A DNA stretch of 13,863 bases from Thermoflexus sp. GTDB taxonomy: Bacteria; Chloroflexota; Anaerolineae; Thermoflexales; Thermoflexaceae. The notes under the pieces were generated by a model that saw only the letters and a program-made list of their open reading frames with translations, was not told where the DNA came from and ran no database searches. This document shows, piece by piece, positions 7,813 to 13,863 of this stretch (its first letter is position 1; each line of letters starts with the position of its first letter). The stretch is taken from contig JAGHYO010000039.1 of assembly GCA_017743605.1 (NCBI GenBank), forward strand, positions 1 to 13,863. Reading direction: 5' to 3'. The position numbers were made by a program, and so were the translations under genes.

Positions 7813-8380
7813 GTGCGGAGATCCCGGATTCTCTGCAGACTCTGTCTCTTCAGCCTAAGCGCGCTGGGATCGGTGCTCTTGGCATTTTCGATTGTTGATT
7901 CTGCCGAAGCAGCCATCTTTCCCGGCCTGGTCTCCTCAGCGCCGCCTCCCGGTATACGGGTCTACGGCCAAGGCGACGTGGATCGCGACCGCCCGCGTTA
8001 TCTCGAGGCCTCTCCTCCGTTTGAGCGGATGGAAATCAGCAGCATCCATTCCCAATCTGTTCATCCAGGGCTTGGGTCTATGTGAAGCCGCTCGCAGGCT
8101 ATCTGGGATACGGCGGCGCTACGTGGACGGAGCTGCCCTATGACTCTCTTAGCTGCTTGGGCTTTCGGACCCTTCGTGGGGAGGGCGTGACACTCTGGCA
8201 GAGCGCCCCCTTCGCTTGCGCCCACGTTCAAGAGCGTTTCGCGGAGGATGTTTACTTGCCTCCGGGCAAGTGTTCCATGTGAGTGTTTCTCCGGCTGCTC
8301 CGGCGGGTTCTTTTGCGCAGGGCGCGAGCTCTACGTCCGATTGCGGGTGGATGTGAGCTCTCCGCGTCCCACAGTAGACC
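7813..8380 (+). pseudogene. Degenerate N-terminal part of a secreted RHS-type protein
   Basis: From a GTG at 7813 the frame begins with a signal-peptide-like sequence: several arginines, then SLSALGSVLLAFSIVDSAEA, and runs to a stop at 8083-8085. Coding character then continues in another frame (about 8082-8281: PLAGYLGYGGATWTELPYDS and following) and again in a third frame around 8275-8407, where HVSVSPAAPAGSFAQG joins RELYVRLRVDVSSP. Reading across frames gives one plausible beta-rich extracellular segment ahead of the RHS repeats, so at least two indels have broken it. Joining points are approximate. The N-terminal family is not recognised; assignment to the RHS gene rests on the same strand and immediate adjacency. 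Confidence 0.5.
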
Positions 8381-8958
8381 GAACTCTGGCTCTCGAAGAT
8401 CGGGCAGGCCACCCGGCTTTTCTATGACGAACGCCACGGTCTGATTCGCGCGGTGGATCCGGCAGGGAACACAGCTGAGTTCGGATACGATGATCGGAAC
8501 AACCAGATCGCCATTACTTACACATTAGGAAACGTCACCCGTTTGACCTATAATGGATGGGGACGGCTTCAATCGGTAACGGATGCAACAGGAGCCGTCG
8601 TCTGCTATGGATACGGCGATGGGAATGGGAGTTCTTTCGGAAGATCCGGTGGAAGGACCTCATCCCTCGCGGCGTGTGGGGGAAAGCCGGCCTGGATGCC
8701 CATCATCTCATCGAGCAAAGGTTCGCCAAGCGGGCGTTTGGACGCAAGCTGGGGAATGTGCCCGCCGTAGTACTGGATCGAGAGTTTCATCAGCAAGAAG
8801 TCACTGCACGGTTGTTCCGCAAATTGCCGACAAACCGTGCCAAATTTGAGCCACAAGAAATATGGAATGCTTACAAAGACGCATATGGCACATCAGGCCA
8901 CAAGGACTGGCTGGAAGCGATCTGGCCCTATTTTGCACGCTTGGGGGTGCAGCGATGA
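8381..8958 (+). pseudogene. RHS repeat remnant and HNH/ENDO VII (AHH-motif) toxin C-terminus
   Basis: Frame 2 (8381 to about 8625) reads as RHS/YD repeats: TRLFYDERHGLIRAVDPAGN, then TAEFGYDDRNNQIAITYTLGN and VTRLTYNGWGRLQSVTDATG. The frame is then lost and frame 1 (8629-8958) encodes a typical toxin tip: GLDAHHLIEQRF with AHH at 8698-8706, a later VVLDREFHQQ with another histidine, and an acidic/aromatic C-terminus ending LGVQR. Adjacent histidines followed by HxxE-like spacing and a downstream His are features of HNH/ENDO VII nuclease toxins carried by RHS polymorphic toxins. The usual long RHS barrel and the hyperconserved processing motif are missing, so the gene has a large internal deletion plus a frameshift. 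An ATG at 8557 leaves the toxin part as a 133-residue open frame, but expression is doubtful. The nuclease subfamily is uncertain. Confidence 0.72.
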
Positions 8959-9242
8959 GGCGGACCGCTTATTTGACCCTCTTTTAGCATCCTTCATCAC
9001 CGTGGGAAGGAAGGCGTATTCGTCAGGAGATATATGATATACTGAAACGTTATCGATTGAAGACGAGGGAATTTCCTTCGGACCGGAATTTTTGTCGGCT
9101 TGTTCCATTGGATGCGGACAGTGATAAATTCAAGCGATTGATGGAAGATTTAGAAGGATGGCAAGAAATAGATAAAATAAATCTAAAAATATGGCGTTCA
9201 TGTAGCATAAAAGAAATTTATTCTTCTGCATTATTGGATTAG
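8955..9242 (+). pseudogene. AT-rich immunity-like gene remnant after the toxin tip
   Basis: An ATG at 8955 overlaps the toxin stop (ATGA, 8955-8958), as expected for a coupled immunity gene, but its frame meets TAG at 8985-8987 after ten codons. The same frame then stays open to TAG at 9240-9242, giving about 84 codons that include RQEIYDILKRYRLKTREFPS and FKRLMEDLEGWQEID. Only a TTG at 9057 could start the last 61 codons. By hand count the stretch 9061-9240 is about 36% GC against roughly 65% in the window, which fits a recently acquired immunity gene. No family is recognised. It could instead be an unrelated small gene. Confidence 0.45.
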
Positions 9243-9871
9243 CAGATCACCAACCAGGCCATTGGGGATGATTATTTTGATCTGGAAGAGGATGGCTATC
9301 AGGGAGGACCGCAGGCTTCTCACCGCCGCTGTCCGACTTGTCGAGCTGAGCTGGAGCAGGTGCGGGATCTGCGGGTGGATACGCGCCGGATGGGCCAACG
9401 GGACCTCTCGCTGACCTATAGTTTTGAGGTCATCCTCTCCGCCCGGCTGGCGCAGATGCTGCAAGAGGCCCACTTCACCGGGTTCACCCTGCGCCCGGTG
9501 TGGGATTACCGCAGCCTTGCCAGGGGGAGCCGAAGCTTTACCAGCTGGTGCTGACGAACACCCTGCCGCCGATGGCCTCGCCGCCCACGGAGTTTGAGCA
9601 GGCGCAGCGCTGTGAGGCTTGTGGGACGCAGGCCCAATATCTCAAGCATACTCACTTCTGGGGGCGGATTCAGTATTACGAGGAAACCGACATCTACTAT
9701 GCTCGGGAGGTGTTGCAGCACGCCGCCGATTTCAACGCCACGTATGAGCGGATTGGGGGATTGCCGGATCGTCATCCGCTGGTGATCATTTCGTGGCGGG
9801 TGTATAGGTGGCTGCGGGAGAACAAGATCAAGGGCTGGGAGGTCCGGCCGGTGTATCTGGTGGGTTCTTAG
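9243..9871 (+). pseudogene. Frameshifted double-CXXCG motif protein gene
   Basis: Two frames together encode about 208 residues with the layout of double-CXXCG motif proteins (TIGR02264/Gmx_para type, several of which are immunity proteins of Sit or RHS toxins). Frame 3 (9243-9554) carries DYFDLEEDGYQGG, the first CPTC at 9330-9341 and a long helix-like region to VWDYRSLARG. Frame 2 (from about 9527 to the stop at 9869-9871) continues with EPKLYQLVLTNTLPP, the second CEACG at 9611-9625 and a C-terminus ending VRPVYLVGS. One lost G in the run at 9523-9527 explains the shift exactly. No ATG, GTG or TTG start is present at the expected N-terminus ahead of the first CXXC, so the gene is probably dead even apart from the frameshift. 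The family call rests on layout, not on a search. Confidence 0.68.
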
Positions 9872-9911
9872 GGTCTGGACGGGGTCCGAATCATGAGAGT
9901 CTTGGTGGGAC

Positions 9912-9958
9912 CCACCCGGGGGATGAGGATACCGCTCGCTTTCCCATCCCCCGGGTGG
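9912..9958 (-). terminator. Strong hairpin downstream of coxM
   Basis: A perfect 14-base inverted repeat (9912-9925, CCACCCGGGGGATG, against 9945-9958) encloses a 19-base loop, 39 bases past the coxM stop. Its stem is very GC-rich. There is no T-run on either strand, so it is not a canonical intrinsic terminator. It could stop or slow transcription from both sides, or protect the 3' end of the coxSLM transcript. Confidence 0.55.
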
Positions 9959-9996
9959 AGAATCTGCCTGCCATCCAAAGGAGACGCCCGCGTTCT

Positions 9997-10857
9997 CTAT
10001 GCCGCCCGTTCCGCCGCCCGGCGCAGGGCGCGGCGGGTTAGCACGGCGCAGAGGTGGGCGCGGTAGGCGGCCGAGGCGAAGGGATCGCTCAGCAGGCCCT
10101 CCGGGCTCACCATGTTCTCCGTGGCCGCCCGCACCGTCGCTTCATCTAGTGGTTTGCCGGCTAGGGCCTGCTCCACGTTCGTGGCCCGGAAGGCCTTGGG
10201 GGCGGCGCCGGTGACGCCGACTCGGGCCTCGCAACAGACCCCGTTCTCCACCCGGACCACGGCAGCCACTCCCACCACGGCGTAGCGGGAAGCAGGATGC
10301 GCGAACTTCTCATAGGCCCAGCCAGTTCCCTCGCCCAGGACGGGGACGTGGACCTCGGCGAGGATCTCTCCGGGCTCAAGAGCGGTGGTCAGCATCCCCA
10401 CAAAGAAGTCGTCAGCGGCGATGGTCCGCTCCCCGTCCAGGCCGACGGCCTTGATCGTCGCCCCCAGGGCCAGCATGGCCGCTGGATAATCTGCGGCCGG
10501 GTCGGCGTGGGCCAGGCTCCCGCCGATGGTGCCCAGGTTGCGCACCTGCGGATCCCCAACGTGGGCGGCCACCTCCGGCAGCAGCGGGCACCATTGTTTC
10601 AGCTCCTCGGAGAATTCCATCTCCCGGTGGGTGGTCAGCGCCCTGATGACCACTGTCCCGTTGTCCCGGCTGATCCCCTTGAGCTCCGCCACCCGGCGGA
10701 TGTCCACCAGCGCCGGCGGGCTGGCCAGGCGCAGCTTCATCATGGGGATGAGAGAGTGCCCGCCCGCTAAGAGCTTCGCCTCCGGATGTTGTTTGAGGAG
10801 GTTTAGGGCCTCTTGCAGGGTGCTCGCCCGGTAATATTCAAAAGACGTGGGATACAT
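9997..10857 (-). CDS. coxM: Mo-hydroxylase FAD-binding medium subunit CoxM
   Basis: A 286-residue flavoprotein of the CO dehydrogenase/xanthine dehydrogenase medium-subunit family, of normal length. The two FAD pyrophosphate-binding motifs are intact: AGGHSLIPMMKLRLASP at 31-47 and NLGTIGGSLAHADPAADYP at 107-125. The C-terminal domain includes YAVVGVAAVV and GVTGAAPKAFRAT. The subunit passes electrons from the iron-sulfur small subunit to the respiratory chain. The ATG has a strong GGAGGA site. It follows coxL by 71 bases, a gap that contains a stable hairpin, and is the last structural gene before the broken-gene region. Confidence 0.95.
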   Translation of the reverse strand: MYPTSFEYYRASTLQEALNLLKQHPEAKLLAGGHSLIPMMKLRLASPPALVDIRRVAELKGISRDNGTVVIRALTTHREMEFSEELKQWCPLLPEVAAHVGDPQVRNLGTIGGSLAHADPAADYPAAMLALGATIKAVGLDGERTIAADDFFVGMLTTALEPGEILAEVHVPVLGEGTGWAYEKFAHPASRYAVVGVAAVVRVENGVCCEARVGVTGAAPKAFRATNVEQALAGKPLDEATVRAATENMVSPEGLLSDPFASAAYRAHLCAVLTRRALRRAAERAA

Positions 10858-10895
10858 CGTCTCCTCCTCTCCGGTTCAGAGTCCATGGATGGGAG

Positions 10896-10920
10896 GGGGA
10901 AGGGCGTGGAGCCCTTCCCC
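10896..10920 (-). repeat. Intercistronic hairpin between coxL and coxM
   Basis: A perfect 10-base inverted repeat (10896-10905, GGGGAAGGGC, against 10911-10920) with a five-base loop lies nine bases past the coxL stop. It has no following T-run, so it is more likely an RNA-stability or processing element, or a weak attenuator, than a true terminator. Confidence 0.5.
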
Positions 10921-10928
10921 GCTTTCGC

Positions 10929-13283
10929 CTACGCGGCACGGGCTTCCTGGATCGCCCGCCAGATCTTCTCCGGGGTGAGCGGCATGTCGATATGGCGGAT
11001 CCCAAGGGGTGCCAGGGCGTCCATCACCGCGTTGACCGTGGCGGCGGTGGCGGCGATGGTCCCGGTCTCCCCGATGCCCTTCACCCCCAGGGGGTTGTGC
11101 GGGCACGGGGTCACGGTGTGGTCGATCTCGAAGGCGGGCAGGTCGTCGGCCCGCGGGAGGGGGTAGTCCAGCATGGAGGCAGAGAGCAGCTGGGCGTTTT
11201 CATCGTAAACGGCGCCCTCCAGCAGGGCCTGGCCGACGCCCTGGGCAATGCCCCCGTGGACCTGTCCTTCGGCGATCAACGGGTTGATGATGCGGCCGGC
11301 GTCGTCCACCGCCACGTAGCGAAGGATCTTCACCTTCCCGGTCTCCGGGTCCACCTCCGCCACGCAGATGTGGGTGCCGAAGGGGAAGGTGAAGTTCTTG
11401 GGATCATAGAACGAGGAGGCCTCCAGCCCAGGCTCTAGGCCCGGCGGGTAGTTGTGGGCGAGATAAGCCTGGAGGGCGACCTCCTGGAAGGTCTTGAAGC
11501 GGTCGGGCACGCCCTTCACGTAGAACTTGCCGTCCTCGAACAGCACATCCTCCTCGGCGGCCTCCAGCAGGTGGGCGGCGATCTTGCGGCCCTTCTCCTT
11601 GATCTTCTGGAGGCTCAAGACGATAGCGCTGCCACCCACCGGGGCGCTGCGGCTGCCGTAGGTGCCCATCCCGAAGGGGATGCTCCCCGTATCCCCATGG
11701 ACGATCTCCACATCCTCCATCGGGATGCCCAGCTCGTCGGCCACGATCTGGGCAAAGGCGGTCTCATGGCCCTGGCCGTGGGTGTGGGAGCCGGTGTAGA
11801 CGGTCACCTTCCCGGTGGGGTGCACCCGAACCAGAGCGCTCTCCCAGAGGCCAGCCTGGGCGCCCAGGGAGCCCACCACGTGGGAGGGGGCGATGCCGCA
11901 GGCCTCGATGTAGCAGGAGAAGCCGATGCCGATGTAGCGGCCCTGCTGGCGAAGCTCCTCCTGCTGCCGACGCAGCGCCTTGTAGTCGACGATCTCCAAG
12001 GCTTTGTTCAGGGCGCCCTCGAAGTTGCCGCTGTCATACTGGAGAGCCACCGGGGTCTGATAGGGGAACTTGTCGGGCGGGATGAAGTTCTTGCGCCGCA
12101 ACTCCGCGGGGTCCTCCCCCAGCTCCCGAGCAGCCAAGTCCATCAGCCGCTCCACCACGTAGGTGGCCTCCGGCCGCCCGGCCCCCCGGTAGGCATCCAC
12201 CGGGGTGGTGTGGGTGAAGACCCCGGTCACCTCGCAGTAGATGGTGGGGATCTCATACTGACCGGAGAGCAGAGTGCCGTAGAGATAGGTGGGGATAGCC
12301 GGGGCGAAGGTGGAGAGATACGCCCCCAGGTTGGCGATGGTCTTCACCCGCAACCCCAGGATCTTCCCCTTCTCATCCACGGCCAGCTCGGCTTCGGTGA
12401 TGTGATCGCGGGCGTGGGCGTCGCTGACGAAGCTCTCCATGCGGCGTGCGGTCCACTTCACCGGCCGGCCCGCGTGTTTGGCCGCCCAGGTGACGATGGT
12501 CTCCTCCGGGTAGACGAAGATCTTGCTGCCGAAGCCGCCGCCGACGTCGGGCGAGATCACCCGCAGCTTGTGCTCGGGGATGCCCAGCACGAAGGCGGCC
12601 ATGAGCAGGCGATGGACGTGGGGGTTCTGGCTGGTGACCCAGAGGGTGTATTCGTCGGTGACCGAGTTATACTGGGCCATAGCCGCCCGGGGCTCGATGG
12701 CGTTGGGGATCAGGCGCTGGTTCACCAGCTCCAGCTTCACCGTCTTGTAGGCCCGACGGAAGGCCTCTTCAGTCTTCTCTTTGTCGCCGATAGACCAGAC
12801 GAAGCAGACGTTGTCAGGGGCCTCGTCGTGGACGGCAGGGCTGCCGGGCTGGAGGGCCATGGCGCCGTCGGCCACGGCCGGCAGCGTCTCGTAGTCCACC
12901 TCCACCAGCCGGGCCGCGTCCTCCGCCGTGTAGCGGTCCTGGGCGATCACCACCGCCACGATCTCCCCCACGTGGCGGACTTTGTCCACGGCCATCGGGT
13001 AGTGAGGCGGCAGCTTGATCCCGGGGAGCAGCCAGCCGCAGGGGAGGGACTTCACCCCACTGTCCACCATGTCCTTGCCGGTGAACACGGCGATCACCCC
13101 AGGATGCTGCAGGGCTTTCTCCTTATGGATGGCCCGGATCCGGGCGTGGGCGTGGGGGCTGCGCACCATCGCCGCGTAAGCCAGGCCGGGCAGGGTGAGG
13201 TCGTCCACGTAGGTGCCGCGCCCGGTGATGAAGCGCGGATCCTCCCGCCGTTTCATCGCCACACCGAAATAGCGCGTCGCCAT
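10929..13283 (-). CDS. coxL: Mo-hydroxylase large subunit, form II CoxL
   Basis: A 784-residue molybdopterin-cytosine-dinucleotide-binding catalytic subunit, close to the usual length of about 800. Cofactor motifs are in order: DVGGGFGSK at 246-254, THGQGHETAF at 501-510, GTYGSRSAPVGGS at 540-552, and the catalytic glutamate (Glu739) in GVKGIGETGTIAA. The active-site loop reads AYRGAGR at 364-370. That is the signature of form II proteins; form I CO dehydrogenases have AYxCSFR with the cysteine that holds copper. The gene order S-L-M is also typical of form II. The enzyme may oxidise CO slowly or use another substrate such as an aldehyde or heterocycle; the sequence does not decide this. The ATG has a GGAGGG site and follows coxS by 44 bases. 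Confidence 0.95.
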   Translation of the reverse strand: MATRYFGVAMKRREDPRFITGRGTYVDDLTLPGLAYAAMVRSPHAHARIRAIHKEKALQHPGVIAVFTGKDMVDSGVKSLPCGWLLPGIKLPPHYPMAVDKVRHVGEIVAVVIAQDRYTAEDAARLVEVDYETLPAVADGAMALQPGSPAVHDEAPDNVCFVWSIGDKEKTEEAFRRAYKTVKLELVNQRLIPNAIEPRAAMAQYNSVTDEYTLWVTSQNPHVHRLLMAAFVLGIPEHKLRVISPDVGGGFGSKIFVYPEETIVTWAAKHAGRPVKWTARRMESFVSDAHARDHITEAELAVDEKGKILGLRVKTIANLGAYLSTFAPAIPTYLYGTLLSGQYEIPTIYCEVTGVFTHTTPVDAYRGAGRPEATYVVERLMDLAARELGEDPAELRRKNFIPPDKFPYQTPVALQYDSGNFEGALNKALEIVDYKALRRQQEELRQQGRYIGIGFSCYIEACGIAPSHVVGSLGAQAGLWESALVRVHPTGKVTVYTGSHTHGQGHETAFAQIVADELGIPMEDVEIVHGDTGSIPFGMGTYGSRSAPVGGSAIVLSLQKIKEKGRKIAAHLLEAAEEDVLFEDGKFYVKGVPDRFKTFQEVALQAYLAHNYPPGLEPGLEASSFYDPKNFTFPFGTHICVAEVDPETGKVKILRYVAVDDAGRIINPLIAEGQVHGGIAQGVGQALLEGAVYDENAQLLSASMLDYPLPRADDLPAFEIDHTVTPCPHNPLGVKGIGETGTIAATAATVNAVMDALAPLGIRHIDMPLTPEKIWRAIQEARAA

Positions 13284-13327
13284 TGCCGCCCTCCTTCGCG
13301 ATTTGGGGGATGGGAGGAAGACAGGAT

Positions 13328-13804
13328 TCAGGCCTGCACGCGGAGCTTCTCCGCGGCGTAACGCACCGCTCGGACGATGTTGTGATAGCCAGTGCAGCGG
13401 CAGTAGTTGCCCTCCAGGGCGTGGCGGATCTCCTCATCGGTGGGATTGGGGTTACGCTGGAGCAGATCGTAGGCGGCAAGGATGATGCCAGGGGTGCAGT
13501 AGCCGCACTGGAGGCCATGCATCTCCCAGAAGCCCTCCTGGAGCGGATGGAGCTGGCCGTTCCGTGCCAGTCCCTCGATGGTGGTGATCTGGGCTCCGTC
13601 GGCCTGAACGGCGAAGACCGTGCACGACTTCACGGCCTGGCCGTCCATCAGGACCACGCAGGCGCCACACTGGCTGGTGTCGCACCCCACGTGGGTCCCG
13701 GTCAGCCCCAGGACGTCCCGGAGGAAATGGACCAGGAGCATCCGGGGCTCCACCTGATGCTGGTAGACCTGACCGTTCACCGTGACCGTCACCGGAAGTT
13801 TCAT
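13328..13804 (-). CDS. coxS: Mo-hydroxylase [2Fe-2S] small subunit CoxS
   Basis: A 158-residue small subunit with both iron-sulfur sites complete. The plant-ferredoxin-type cluster uses Cys41, 46, 49 and 61 (GCDTSQCGACVV, then KSC), and the second cluster uses Cys100, 103, 135 and 137 (LQCGYCTPG and NYCRCTGYHNI). It relays electrons from the Mo site in the large subunit to the FAD of the medium subunit. The protein is cytoplasmic with no signal peptide. The ATG at 13804 has a strong TAGGAGGA site. It is the first gene of the S-L-M structural operon visible here. Upstream, 13805-13863 holds AT-rich sequence that could include the promoter, but no clear -35/-10 pair can be assigned before the window ends. 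Confidence 0.96.
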   Translation of the reverse strand: MKLPVTVTVNGQVYQHQVEPRMLLVHFLRDVLGLTGTHVGCDTSQCGACVVLMDGQAVKSCTVFAVQADGAQITTIEGLARNGQLHPLQEGFWEMHGLQCGYCTPGIILAAYDLLQRNPNPTDEEIRHALEGNYCRCTGYHNIVRAVRYAAEKLRVQA

Positions 13805-13863
13805 GGACTCCTCCTATAAGGATTCGTGCTATGTATTAGGGTGGAAGATGGGCCTGAGGGGAG

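Noticed and set aside
8549..8554. Perfect TATAAT just before an ATG at 8557, possibly a promoter for the toxin tip
   Set aside because: It falls within YD-repeat coding sequence (LTYNG), has no good -35 box at 16-18 bases and leaves almost no leader before the ATG, so it is probably chance.
7650..9990. Transposon or insertion sequence carrying the RHS fragments
   Set aside because: No transposase-like frame, terminal inverted repeats or target duplication could be seen at the edges of this region.
11454..13361. 635-codon plus-strand open frame
   Set aside because: It is the antisense of coxL, caused by GC-rich codon bias; its composition (many Gly, His, Gln, Leu) matches no protein, while coxL on the other strand has all its family motifs.

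Overview
The window is GC-rich (roughly 65%). It looks like a chromosomal segment of an aerobic, probably thermophilic bacterium. The style of the proteins (Uma2 nuclease, Pro/Thr-linker SH3 lipoprotein, RHS toxin remnants, a cox cluster with a MoxR/VWA pair) suggests Chloroflexota, but that is inference and no rRNA or marker gene is present to prove it.

The right and centre of the window, all on the minus strand, form a molybdenum-hydroxylase (cox-type) gene cluster. The structural genes run coxS (13804 to 13328), coxL (13283 to 10929) and coxM (10857 to 9997). CoxL carries the AYRGAGR active-site loop of form II enzymes rather than the AYxCSFR loop of proven CO dehydrogenases, and the S-L-M order is also the form II order, so the substrate is uncertain. 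The accessory genes follow on the same strand: a MoxR-type AAA+ ATPase (coxD), a VWA/MIDAS protein (coxE), a Uma2 nuclease-fold protein, an XdhC/CoxI-type N-domain protein, an XdhC Rossmann protein and a MoeA-like molybdopterin-binding protein. They probably mature and insert the Mo/MCD cofactor. An AI-2E-family membrane protein lies at the downstream end.

Between the structural genes and the accessory genes (about 7650 to 9990) sits a wedge of broken genes on the opposite strand. It holds the signal-peptide stub and one or two YD repeats of an RHS polymorphic toxin, an almost intact HNH/ENDO VII (AHH-motif) C-terminal toxin tip, an AT-rich immunity-like fragment starting at an ATGA overlap, and a frameshifted double-CXXCG-type immunity-like gene. 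A perfect 14-bp hairpin separates this ruin from coxM.

The left end holds a VapBC-type toxin-antitoxin pair with a good sigma70-like promoter, a truncated SH3-domain lipoprotein gene just downstream of vapC, and a small plus-strand gene of unknown function that overlaps the 3' end of the AI-2E gene convergently.
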